A stretch of 18,285 bases of DNA from an uncultured Lachnospiraceae bacterium (GTDB lineage Bacteria; Bacillota; Clostridia; Lachnospirales; Lachnospiraceae): assembly GCA_947174985.1 (NCBI GenBank), contig CAMWLB010000023.1, positions 1 to 18,285 of the forward strand, in the 5' to 3' direction. The notes under the pieces were generated by a model. It had not been told where the DNA came from. It ran no database searches and saw only the letters and a program-made list of their open reading frames with translations. A program made the translations under genes and the position numbers. Shown piece by piece: positions 8,428 to 16,074 of the stretch; position 1 is the stretch's first letter, and each line of letters opens with the position of its first letter.

Positions 8428-9186
8428 TTACACCATCAGTTCTCCCCGCATACGGAGCAGGATTTTTTTCTCCATGCGGCTTACCTGCACCTGGCTGATT
8501 CCCATTTTTCCGGCGACCTCCGACTGGGTTTTGTCCTGAAAATAGCGCATCCGAATCAGCTCCTGCTCCTTCTCTGAAAGAGAATCCAGAAGCTGTTTTA
8601 AAAGCAGCCTGTTTAACACCTGCTCTTTTTCATAATCTCCCGTGTTGTCCCCTGCTGCCATTTTCGCACCGCCAGAGCCGCCAGCCAGTTTGTCCACCAG
8701 AAAGATTTCGCTGCCGTCCGACTGGTAGACTGATTTATAGATGGACTCCACCTCTGTTCCCGCCTCCAGTGCCTGCGCAATTTCTTCTGTGGTAAGCCCT
8801 GCCTCTTCTGCCACCTCAAGAAGCAGCGGCTCCCGCCCCAGCTTACCCGTCAGACGCTCCATCGCGGCTTTCGCCTTCATACCGTTTTCCTTTAACGTCC
8901 TGCTCACCTTAATCATGCCGTCATCCCGCAGAAAGCGTTTGATTTCTCCCATTATCATGGGCACCGCATAAGTGGAAAACTTTACCTCAAAGGATAAATC
9001 AAACTTGTCTATCGCCTTTATCAGCCCGATGGTGCCTATCTGAAACAAGTCCTCCGTGTCATACCCCCTGCCCGCGAACCGCTTTACAATGTGATGTACC
9101 AGCCCTAAATTGTTCTCTATCAGTATATCTCTTGCCTTTTTATCCCCTGCCTGTGATTTTGCGATTAATACTGATATTTCTTCCAT
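8428..9186 (-). CDS. sigF: RNA polymerase sporulation sigma factor F
   Basis: The product has 252 residues, close to the usual 255 of SigF (SpoIIAC), which directs early forespore transcription. Region 2 contains GYDTEDLFQIGTIGLIKAID and KFSTYAVPMIMGEI, the core-binding and -10 recognition segments. Region 3 follows VSRTLKENG. Region 4 carries TQSEVAGKMGISQVQVSRME, the -35-binding helix-turn-helix. It is the third gene of the spoIIA operon, 9 bp after spoIIAB. The spoIIAB stop is also the in-frame stop upstream of this ATG, and no other start lies between. The GGAGG is about 14 nt away, which is long. SpoIIAB, encoded just upstream, is expected to hold the protein inactive until SpoIIAA releases it. 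Confidence 0.96.
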   Translation of the reverse strand: MEEISVLIAKSQAGDKKARDILIENNLGLVHHIVKRFAGRGYDTEDLFQIGTIGLIKAIDKFDLSFEVKFSTYAVPMIMGEIKRFLRDDGMIKVSRTLKENGMKAKAAMERLTGKLGREPLLLEVAEEAGLTTEEIAQALEAGTEVESIYKSVYQSDGSEIFLVDKLAGGSGGAKMAAGDNTGDYEKEQVLNRLLLKQLLDSLSEKEQELIRMRYFQDKTQSEVAGKMGISQVQVSRMEKKILLRMRGELMV

Positions 9187-9195
9187 TCCGCAGGT

Positions 9196-9690
9196 CTATT
9201 CCTCCCCCTGTATAAAGTTGCTGCACCCTAATTTTTTCTGCATACGGACAATCGTTCCCACAAGGGGCTTCGACTCTACCTCCAAATCGTCCATAAACGC
9301 CTCCATAAAGGCAAAGCCCATACCCGAACGCTCCAGCTCCGGCTTGCTTGTATAGAGCGGTTCCATCGCTTTGTCCAAATCTTCAATGCCGATGCCCTTG
9401 TCCTCTATCTCAATATGCAGGATATCCCCTTCGATACGGCAGCGGATATAGACCTTCCCTTCCTGCACCTTCACATGTACCGGCTTTAACTCGCCATGCC
9501 TGCCGTAGCCGTAGACATTTTCGTAACCGTGGATAATGGCGTTCGTGACCGCCTCGGATACCGCTGTCTTGACATCGGCAAGCTCCTCCACCGTTGGATT
9601 TAAAGGTGTGATAAACGCCGCCACCGCTACTCTGGCAAAACTTTCATTGGTAGATACTGCATCAAATTCCAACGCCATTTCATTCTTCAT
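9196..9690 (-). CDS. spoIIAB: Anti-sigma F factor and serine kinase SpoIIAB
   Basis: The product has 164 residues, somewhat longer than the 146 of Bacillus SpoIIAB. It is a GHKL-fold protein that binds sigma F and uses ATP to phosphorylate SpoIIAA. Visible features are MKNEMALEF and NESFARV near the start, the N-box EAVTNAIIHGYEN, the ADP-binding DKGIGI box, and the ATP-lid TSKPELERSGMGF. The extra length is an insert around GYGRHGELKP and a short C-terminal tail. I chose the ATG at 9690 because it matches the Bacillus N-terminus and has GGGAGG 7-8 nt upstream. An in-frame ATG at 9741 would add 17 residues and has AGGAGGG about 11 nt upstream, so both may be used. It lies between spoIIAA and sigF. 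Confidence 0.94.
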   Translation of the reverse strand: MKNEMALEFDAVSTNESFARVAVAAFITPLNPTVEELADVKTAVSEAVTNAIIHGYENVYGYGRHGELKPVHVKVQEGKVYIRCRIEGDILHIEIEDKGIGIEDLDKAMEPLYTSKPELERSGMGFAFMEAFMDDLEVESKPLVGTIVRMQKKLGCSNFIQGEE

Positions 9691-9757
9691 ACTGCCCCCT
9701 CCCTGTACTGCAACCATCTCTTTCTGTTTGATTTCTATCATCTGTCCTGAAACCCTC

Positions 9758-10063
9758 CTATTCCATAATCTCGATAATTTTATGCAAACCGGACATATGC
9801 AGAATCCGTTTTATCTGCCTGTCCGCATGAATGGCAAATACTTTCCCGCCAAAACACGCAATTTTCTTGTATCTTCCCATGATGATGCCAATGCCGGAGG
9901 AATCCATGAAGCGGGTATCCTCAAAATCAAATACCACATTGCTCACCTGCTCCCGCAAAATGTATTTGTCCGCATTTTCACTGATATAAGCAGACTTGTG
10001 GTGGTCTACTTCCTCGGGAAGCTTCACGCAGAGGTAATTGTCAATCACTTTAAAATCGTCCAT
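9758..10063 (-). CDS. spoIIAA: Anti-anti-sigma F factor SpoIIAA
   Basis: The product is a 101-residue STAS-domain protein. The MDSSGIG motif (residues 53-59) carries the serine (S56, equivalent to Bacillus Ser58) that SpoIIAB phosphorylates and the SpoIIE phosphatase restores. The unphosphorylated form displaces sigma F from SpoIIAB. AAAGGAG lies 9 nt before the ATG at 10063. The stop codon overlaps the next AGGAGGG site, which fits coupled translation into spoIIAB. It is the first gene of the operon. No room for an ordinary promoter is visible between the upstream terminator and its RBS. Confidence 0.96.
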   Translation of the reverse strand: MDDFKVIDNYLCVKLPEEVDHHKSAYISENADKYILREQVSNVVFDFEDTRFMDSSGIGIIMGRYKKIACFGGKVFAIHADRQIKRILHMSGLHKIIEIME

Positions 10064-10093
10064 TTCCCTTCTCTCCTTTCAAAAAATTCTACG

Positions 10094-10129
10094 AAAAAAG
10101 AGAGCCTATAGTCACTATAAACTCTCTTT
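10094..10129 (-). terminator. Intrinsic terminator after the valS-folC-TPR operon
   Basis: On the minus strand AGAGAG (10127-10122) pairs with CTCTCT (10104-10099). Inside is a perfect TATAGT/ACTATA hairpin (10119-10114 with 10112-10107), separated by a small mismatch. A run of six Ts follows at once (10099-10094). It lies about 40 bp past the TPR gene stop and 31 bp before spoIIAA. Confidence 0.75.
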
Positions 10130-10170
10130 CGTGTTTTATATATTTTCTTGTGTTTTCTTTGCTGCTTATT

Positions 10171-11580
10171 TTAATTACTGTTCAGTTCATTGATATAAGT
10201 TCTTGCTCTTGAAGCACGATTTGTCCCGGGAAACAGCTCAATCACTTTCTCGTAGACTTCTATTGCTTCTACCTTCATACCGGCTCTTCTGTAGGCGTTG
10301 CCCAACGTAAAAAGTGCATCTCCGTTTGTCTCGTCGTAATTGACCGCCTTGGTAAGGTCGGCAATGGCGGTATCATAATCTTCGTCATTGTACGCCGCAT
10401 TGCCGGAAGCATAATAAACAGTCGAAAGCTCAGGACCTATCTTCACTAACAGGTTATTGTACAAGCGCTGGAACGGCTCCGACATCCCCTGCATATCGCC
10501 TACATTGGCAACAGCCTCGTCCAGATAGGCCTCCGTTGCTGCGGCATCCGCAGTCTCCAGATACTCGGAGGCTCCCTGCAGCAGGATATCGATGGTTCGC
10601 AGCGTACCATCCGTGCCCACATAGGCGTCGAGCTCCTCGTGCAGCCTGCTGTTTTCACCCGTCATTTCATCTATGGTCTGCTGCATGGTAGCTATCGTCG
10701 CCGTCTTGACATCCATCTCATCGCCAATGGTGCGTATCTCATCCTGTGCCTTGGCACGCTCTCTGTTAACCGCCGCAGGCAGAATCAAAAAGAACATGGA
10801 AGCAATCCCCAGCACAAGCCCGATACCCACATTAAACAGCGTGCTTATACCTGTATTTTTGGGCTCCTTAAAGTTCTTAGGCTGAATGATAATCTCATTG
10901 TCACTCTGATACCTGATTGCATTTTCACTCTTCTTTTTCTGAGCGCCTCTGCCCTGCTCGTCCAATGCAAGCATTTTTTCTACTTCTCTTAAGTAGCGAA
11001 GTGTCTGCGTATTGTTAATGTCTATTTTACAGCACTTGTCCAACTCCCGTTTCGCGCGCTCCCACTGCTCGCTGTCGATGTAGAGCAGTGCCAGTAGCTG
11101 ATGTGCCCGGACAAAACGCGGATTTAAGGACAAAACCTTTTTGAGCTGTATGATCGCCAAATCCTTGCTTCCCTGATTACAGTACACAAGCGCCTGGTTG
11201 TACTTCTTGATGGTCTGGTTTATGGTGTCCAGTCTTGTCGCGTTGTTCTGTATCATGTCAATGTAATCGTCCGCAATATTCTTCTGCGGGCGCAGATTCT
11301 TTGAGATGACCCACTCGCTCAATGCTGCGACAACCTCGCCCATCTCAAAAAAAACAAGCCCTAAGAGGTTACGCGCCTCCACATTGTTTTTATTAAATTT
11401 TAAACTCTGCCGCAAACTTGCAACCGCACCAGTCAAATCACGGACGCCCGCCTTCTCCAGTCCCTCGTTGTAATACATGTTGGACACTGCCAGAATTCTC
11501 TTGTACAAAGCAACGTCGGCGCCGCAGGCGGTACAATAATCATATTCAGATAAACGGCAGCCGCATTTATAACAATTCAT
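10171..11580 (-). CDS. Zinc-ribbon/TPR membrane protein of unknown function
   Basis: The product has 469 residues. The N-terminus is a zinc ribbon with two CxxC pairs (C3/C6 and C16/C19). TPR-like helical repeats follow (about 35-205), including AVASLRQSLKFNKNNVEARN and AIIQLKKVLSLNP. A charged linker leads to one membrane helix (about 248-270), then a coiled coil (about 273-320), and a second TPR group outside the membrane (about 385-460, with AIADLTKAVNYDETNGDALF). The N-terminal part is probably cytoplasmic, which would make it a scaffold linking the two sides of the membrane, but no partner is known. Its start is 5 bp after the 53-codon ORF, and a terminator follows, so it is the last gene of the valS operon. 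I do not recognise a named family. Confidence 0.88.
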   Translation of the reverse strand: MNCYKCGCRLSEYDYCTACGADVALYKRILAVSNMYYNEGLEKAGVRDLTGAVASLRQSLKFNKNNVEARNLLGLVFFEMGEVVAALSEWVISKNLRPQKNIADDYIDMIQNNATRLDTINQTIKKYNQALVYCNQGSKDLAIIQLKKVLSLNPRFVRAHQLLALLYIDSEQWERAKRELDKCCKIDINNTQTLRYLREVEKMLALDEQGRGAQKKKSENAIRYQSDNEIIIQPKNFKEPKNTGISTLFNVGIGLVLGIASMFFLILPAAVNRERAKAQDEIRTIGDEMDVKTATIATMQQTIDEMTGENSRLHEELDAYVGTDGTLRTIDILLQGASEYLETADAAATEAYLDEAVANVGDMQGMSEPFQRLYNNLLVKIGPELSTVYYASGNAAYNDEDYDTAIADLTKAVNYDETNGDALFTLGNAYRRAGMKVEAIEVYEKVIELFPGTNRASRARTYINELNSN

Positions 11581-11585
11581 GCCCC

Positions 11586-11747
11586 TTACTCCTCATACTC
11601 GTATTCTTCTTCCTCACTGGTTTCCTTGAGCATTTTTACCAAAATGTCCGCCATATCCGTCATATCCTGATTATAAATCGCTTCCTCCGCATCCTCTACC
11701 TCCAGACTCGGATGAAACTTCTTTAATTCCTCTTCAAAGTTAATCAT
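11586..11747 (-). CDS. Small acidic protein of 53 residues, unknown function
   Basis: The ORF starts with MINFEEELKKF and ends with a run of Glu and Tyr (EEEEYEYEE), giving a strongly acidic product without a membrane segment. The ATG overlaps the folC stop by 4 bp (ATGA), and AAGGAG inside the folC end lies at suitable spacing, so translation is probably coupled. The next gene begins 5 bp after its stop, and the ORF's last codons supply that gene's GAGGAG site. The tight packing and good RBS argue that it is real. The family is not recognised; a small adaptor or regulator for the TPR protein is only a guess. Confidence 0.75.
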   Translation of the reverse strand: MINFEEELKKFHPSLEVEDAEEAIYNQDMTDMADILVKMLKETSEEEEYEYEE

Positions 11748-13036
11748 AGTAACTCCTTTATCTCACCAACCAGATACAGGGAGCCCGCAATATAAAGCGC
11801 CTCTTTGTCTTTCTTTTGGGAAAGCAGCGTCCTAAAAGCCTCCCCCGCCGATTCATAGCAGGTCACACTGCAGCCTGTATCGCTAAATACATCCTCAAGT
11901 ATACCCGTTTCCACCGCCCTCGTATTCCTGGGGCTGACCACGGAAATATCCGTAAACAGGCCGCTTGCGGCAATTTCCTCTGTCATAAATCTGTAATCCT
12001 TATCCTGCATAACGCCAAACAAAAGGCGCCGCCGCGCATATCCGTCCTGACTGACCGTCTCTAAAAGCGCCCTGATACCATCGCTGTTGTGCGCCCCGTC
12101 CAAATATACTTCCGGCAGGATTTCCTCCATGCGTCCCGCCCAGAAAGCGTCGGCAATCCCCTGCCGCACAGCCTCCTTGGTAAGCTTCCCCTCTCCTAAA
12201 ACCACTTCAAGAGTCCGAAGCGCAAGCGTCGCATTTTCCATCTGATAGAAGGCACTCGTGTTCAAACGAAGCCTAATACTATCATAATAAAGGGATTGAT
12301 AAGAAAAATCAATGCTTTTATGATTAAAATTTAAGAAAATATAATCGTTTTTCGACACAGAAAAGGCAGGTATTTGCAGATTTTTCGCGCATTTTGCCAA
12401 AACTGACGCTACTTGCGCATCTGTTTCCCAGTAAATAACCGGCGCGCCGGCCTGCATGATACCCGCCTTTTCCGCAGCTATCTCGGAAAGCGTGTTCCCC
12501 AGATATGCCGTGTGGTCCAGTCCCATATGCGTAATGACGGCAGCTTCTTTCTTTGTTACCGAATTGGTCGCATCCAGCCTGCCGCCAAGCCCCGTCTCCA
12601 GAATGATAAAATCCGGTTTCTTCTGCTCAAACCAGTACATAGCCATCAGATACACAAATTCAAAAAAGGAAGGGTGCAGCCTGGCTTCCTCCTGCGCATC
12701 GCCCGCCGCCTCTTCTTTTATGATTTCCCATATTTTTTCATAGGCGGATACAAACTCCTCCTCCGATATCATCTCGCTGCCAATGCAGATTCTCTCGCGC
12801 ATGGACACAAGGTGGGGCGATGTAAACATTCCCACACTGTAACCCGCCGCCATCAGCACAGCGCGCAGATAGGCACAAACAGAACCTTTTCCGTTTGTGC
12901 CTGCCACATGGATAATGCGGCTGCCCCGCCCCGCATAAATCCGGCGAAGCAGCCTTCCTGTATCCTCTAACGTATGCTTTTCCCCAAACTTTGGGATATT
13001 TAAAATGTAGCTTTCCGCTTCCGTATATGCGCTCAT
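11744..13036 (-). CDS. folC: Bifunctional folylpolyglutamate synthase/dihydrofolate synthase
   Basis: The product has 430 residues, the normal FolC length. It is a Mur-ligase-type ATP-dependent enzyme that adds glutamate to dihydropteroate and to folates in the cytoplasm. The P-loop HVAGTNGKGS covers residues 43-52, TSPHLVSMRERI follows, then the LETGLGGRLDATN and THMGLDHTAYLG motifs of the Mur ligase core, and YLDGAHNSDGIRAL opens the C-terminal domain. The ATG at 13036 overlaps the valS TGA (TGATG), so the genes are translationally coupled; a TTG one codon earlier is the alternative. Because of its position it is probably read from the valine T-box promoter upstream of valS. Confidence 0.96.
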   Translation of the reverse strand: MSAYTEAESYILNIPKFGEKHTLEDTGRLLRRIYAGRGSRIIHVAGTNGKGSVCAYLRAVLMAAGYSVGMFTSPHLVSMRERICIGSEMISEEEFVSAYEKIWEIIKEEAAGDAQEEARLHPSFFEFVYLMAMYWFEQKKPDFIILETGLGGRLDATNSVTKKEAAVITHMGLDHTAYLGNTLSEIAAEKAGIMQAGAPVIYWETDAQVASVLAKCAKNLQIPAFSVSKNDYIFLNFNHKSIDFSYQSLYYDSIRLRLNTSAFYQMENATLALRTLEVVLGEGKLTKEAVRQGIADAFWAGRMEEILPEVYLDGAHNSDGIRALLETVSQDGYARRRLLFGVMQDKDYRFMTEEIAASGLFTDISVVSPRNTRAVETGILEDVFSDTGCSVTCYESAGEAFRTLLSQKKDKEALYIAGSLYLVGEIKELL

Positions 13037-15714
13037 CAATCTGCCTTTCCGATTTCCTTAAGCTGACCGATACGAACCCGCACTTCCTTTAACATGCCGG
13101 TGTACTTCTCCAGCTTTTCCTTTTCCTCCTCAACCTTTTGCGCAGGCGCTTTGGAAAGGAAACGTTCGTTTTTCAGCATACCTTCCGCACGTGCCAGCTC
13201 GCCTTCCAGACGTTTCTCCTCCTTGGAAAGACGCTCGATTTCCTGTGCGATATCGACAAGCTCCGCAAACGGAATATAGAGGGTTGCACCGGCAATTACC
13301 ACAGAAACTGCATCCTCTGAGATGCCTTCTTTATCTTCCTTGATGAATACCTCTGAAGCATAGGCAAGGGAAGCAAAAAACAGCGCGCCCTCCTCAAAAG
13401 CATTGCGGATACTCTCGTCCACGCTGACTACATACACAGATGCCTTTCTGCCCTGCGCTACATTCATCTGCGCACGCACATTTCGAATACCGCGTACCGC
13501 TTCCTTAATTCTTCCGATATCGGTTTCTTCTTTTGCAAAACAGCGCTCCTCCTGATATACGGGCCACGAAGAAATCATAATGGATTCCTCCTCTGACTGC
13601 AGGGTACAGAAGATTTCCTCTGTGATAAAGGGCATATAAGGATGAAGCAGCTTTAACGCATCCAGAAGAACGGTCTTCAAGGTATAAAGCGCCGCGTTCT
13701 GGCTTGCCGCATCGTCGGAATTGTAAAGGCGGGGCTTTACCATCTCGATATACCAGTCGCAGAATTCGTCCCAGATAAAGTCATATACCTTCTGCACCGC
13801 AATACCGAGTTCAAAGCTCTCCATATTGTCGGTGACTTCCTTTACCAGACTGTTCAGCTTGCTCAGTATCCACTTGTCAACCGGCTCCAGGTCCCCTGCC
13901 GCGGGCGCATGGAGTGTCTTGCCCTCCATATTCATCATGATAAAGCGGGATGCATTCCACACCTTATTGGCAAAATTGCGGGAAGCCTCCACCCTCTCAT
14001 AATAGAAACGCATGTCGTTGCCGGGCGCATTGCCGGTAATCAAGGTGAGACGCAGGGCGTCCGCGCCGTATTTTTCAATAATCTCCAGCGGGTCAATACC
14101 GTTCCCCAGCGATTTGGACATCTTTCTTCCCTGGCTGTCGCGCACCAGTCCGTGGAAAAGCACCGTCTTAAAAGGCTTCTCCTTCATCTGCTCATAGCCG
14201 GAGAATATCATACGGATAACCCAGAAGAAAATAATATCGTAGCCCGTCACCAGCACATCCGTGGGATAGAAATAGGCAAGGTCTTCTGTTTTTTCCGGCC
14301 ATCCCAGCGTGGAAAAAGGCCAGAGTGCGGAAGAAAACCAGGTATCCAGCGTATCCGGGTCCTGTGTAAAATGCGTTCCGCCGCATTTCGGACAGGTCTT
14401 TGGCATTTCAGTCGCCACCACGACTTCTTTACAGTCGTCACAGTAATATGCCGGAATCCGGTGTCCCCACCAAAGCTGGCGGCTGATACACCAGTCCCTG
14501 ATATTATCCGTCCAGTTGAAATACGTCTTTTCCATGCGCTCCGGTATCAGTTTCACTTCACCGTTCTTCACTGCGTCCACGGCGGGTTTTATCAGTTCAT
14601 CCATTTTGACAAACCACTGCTCTTTTACCAGCGGCTCAATGGTGGTGCTGCAGCGGTCATGGGTTCCTACATTGTGGGAATAGTCCTCTATTTTTACCAA
14701 AAGCCCCATCTCGTCCAGTTCTTTTACAATGGCTGCTCTCGCCGCATAGCGCTCCATGCCTGCAAAACGTCCTCCGTTTTCGTTGATGGTCGCGTCGTCG
14801 TTCATCACATTAATAATGGGCAGATTGTGCCGCTTGCCCACTTCAAAGTCATTGGGGTCGTGTGCCGGCGTAATCTTTACCACACCCGTACCAAATTCCA
14901 TGTCAACATATCCGTCGGCAACGATGGGCATCTCCCTGTTCATAATGGGAAGCATCACCTTCCTGCCGATTAAGTGCTGATAGCGGGCGTCATCGGGATT
15001 GACTGCCACCGCCGTATCTCCCAGCATGGTTTCGGGACGTGTGGTTGCAAACTCCAGAAATTCCGTAGTGCTCACGCTGCCGTCCGCCTCAATAAGAGGG
15101 TACTTGATATGCCACAGATGCCCCGCCTGCTCCTCATATTCCACTTCCGCGTCGGAGATGGAGGTATTGCAGACCGGACACCAGTTGATGATGCGGGCGC
15201 CCTTGTAAATCCAGCCTTTTTCGTGCATTTTGCAAAACACTTCCGTAACTGCCTTATTGCAGCCCTCATCCATGGTAAAGCGCTCCCTGTCCCAGTCACA
15301 GGAAGAGCCAAGCTTTTTCAACTGGGAAATAATTCTGCCGCCGTACTCCTTCTTCCAGTCCCACGCGCGCTCTAAGAATTTCTCCCTGCCAAGGTCATGC
15401 TTGTCGATGCCCTCTTCTTTCAGCTTCTCTATAATTTTAACCTCGGTCGCAATACTGGCGTGATCCGTTCCGGGCTGCCAGAGGGCATTGTAGCCCTGCA
15501 TCCGCTTGAAGCGAATCAGGATATCCTGCATGGTATTATCAAGCGCATGTCCCATATGAAGCTGTCCCGTGATATTTGGGGGCGGAATCACAATCGTAAA
15601 AGGCTTCTTCTCGTAATCCACCTCCGCGTGAAAATACTTTTTGTCCATCCATTTCTGATACAGTCTGTCCTCTATGCCCTGCGGGTCATAGGTTTTTGCC
15701 AATTCTTTGCTCAT
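13036..15714 (-). CDS. valS: Valyl-tRNA synthetase
   Basis: The product has 892 residues and charges tRNA-Val in the cytoplasm. It shows the class I signatures PPNITGQLHMGHAL (HMGH at 53-56) and KMSKS at 531-535, the WCISRQLWWGHRIPAYYC segment, and a CxxC-rich zinc-like stretch after it. The editing (CP1) insert lies between them, the anticodon-binding domain follows, and a C-terminal charged coiled coil (about 825-890) is typical of ValRS. The ATG at 15714 has AAAGGAGG a few bases upstream. An in-frame start at 15768 would lie inside the T-box terminator and is rejected. It is the first gene of the T-box operon. Confidence 0.98.
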   Translation of the reverse strand: MSKELAKTYDPQGIEDRLYQKWMDKKYFHAEVDYEKKPFTIVIPPPNITGQLHMGHALDNTMQDILIRFKRMQGYNALWQPGTDHASIATEVKIIEKLKEEGIDKHDLGREKFLERAWDWKKEYGGRIISQLKKLGSSCDWDRERFTMDEGCNKAVTEVFCKMHEKGWIYKGARIINWCPVCNTSISDAEVEYEEQAGHLWHIKYPLIEADGSVSTTEFLEFATTRPETMLGDTAVAVNPDDARYQHLIGRKVMLPIMNREMPIVADGYVDMEFGTGVVKITPAHDPNDFEVGKRHNLPIINVMNDDATINENGGRFAGMERYAARAAIVKELDEMGLLVKIEDYSHNVGTHDRCSTTIEPLVKEQWFVKMDELIKPAVDAVKNGEVKLIPERMEKTYFNWTDNIRDWCISRQLWWGHRIPAYYCDDCKEVVVATEMPKTCPKCGGTHFTQDPDTLDTWFSSALWPFSTLGWPEKTEDLAYFYPTDVLVTGYDIIFFWVIRMIFSGYEQMKEKPFKTVLFHGLVRDSQGRKMSKSLGNGIDPLEIIEKYGADALRLTLITGNAPGNDMRFYYERVEASRNFANKVWNASRFIMMNMEGKTLHAPAAGDLEPVDKWILSKLNSLVKEVTDNMESFELGIAVQKVYDFIWDEFCDWYIEMVKPRLYNSDDAASQNAALYTLKTVLLDALKLLHPYMPFITEEIFCTLQSEEESIMISSWPVYQEERCFAKEETDIGRIKEAVRGIRNVRAQMNVAQGRKASVYVVSVDESIRNAFEEGALFFASLAYASEVFIKEDKEGISEDAVSVVIAGATLYIPFAELVDIAQEIERLSKEEKRLEGELARAEGMLKNERFLSKAPAQKVEEEKEKLEKYTGMLKEVRVRIGQLKEIGKAD

Positions 15715-15737
15715 AGGTCCTCCTTTTTTTGACGCAT

Positions 15738-15773
15738 AAAAAAGCCCCTTGCCGATATTTACCGGCAAAGGGC
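15738..15773 (-). terminator. T-box-controlled intrinsic terminator
   Basis: CCCUUUGCCG pairs with CGGCAAGGGG across an 8-nt loop and is followed by six Us (15743-15738). The CCUUUG half is shared with the antiterminator, so the two folds exclude each other. Confidence 0.9.
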
Positions 15774-16017
15774 GATTTCTCGCGGTACCACCTTTGTTCG
15801 CAGCCTAGGCTGCCTCAGCGACTTCCACTAAAGTCTCGTCCTGTAACGGGGACGGGGCGTGAGGACTTACTCCGCATACGCTTTCTGCCCTCCGGTTCCA
15901 AAACTACCTTCCATATCCCTTCCTTTGGACAGCCTCGCAGCCGGCGTAAGCCGAGCCGTCCTCTCTGATAAGGGGTAATATGTACTCCTTTTTGTCTCTA
16001 CCTTTTTCATTTAATTT
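15738..16017 (-). promoter_or_regulatory. T-box riboswitch (tRNA-Val sensing leader) of valS
   Basis: The leader fills the 360-base gap upstream of valS. The T-box core GGTGGTACCGCG is at 15792-15781; its UGGU would pair with an ACCA tRNA end, as in tRNA-Val. The specifier loop can be placed: an upper helix CAUAU/AUAUG (15982-15978 with 15916-15912) and a lower helix CAAAA/UUUUG (15994-15990 with 15903-15899) flank a loop in which GAA, one base and then GUA (15907-15905) follow the usual pattern, so the codon is Val GUA. AGAGAG and a GGCUG-containing distal arm follow the upper helix. CAAAGG before the T-box can pair with CCUUUG after it to form the antiterminator. Confidence 0.95.
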
Positions 16018-16023
16018 CTTTAC

Positions 16024-16052
16024 ACTATAATCGTATCACCGCATTTTGTCAA
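16024..16052 (-). promoter_or_regulatory. Sigma-A promoter of the valS operon
   Basis: A perfect TTGACA (16047-16052) is spaced 17 bp from TATAGT (16024-16029). Transcription would begin near 16017, just ahead of the T-box leader. The -35 is only 22 bp past the end of the upstream gene, and no convincing terminator lies between. Confidence 0.85.
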
Positions 16053-16074
16053 GCAAAAACGCTCGTCTGCTGTC

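Noticed and set aside
10076..10093. Sigma-H-like -10 (GTAGAATTT) before spoIIAA
   Set aside because: The implied start would fall inside the AAAGGAG site, and no AGGAWWT -35 lies at 11-12 bp spacing.
13909..14973. A 354-codon open frame on the plus strand
   Set aside because: It lies wholly antisense to valS, has no good RBS, and its translation has no recognisable motif. Long antisense frames are common opposite conserved GC-moderate genes.
15714..15768. Longer valS start at 15768
   Set aside because: The extra 18 codons are the T-box terminator and its U-run. The start at 15714 has AAAGGAGG directly upstream.
16053..16074. Terminator between the zinc-ribbon gene and the valS promoter
   Set aside because: A GTTTTTGC run is present, but no stable GC-rich stem precedes it.
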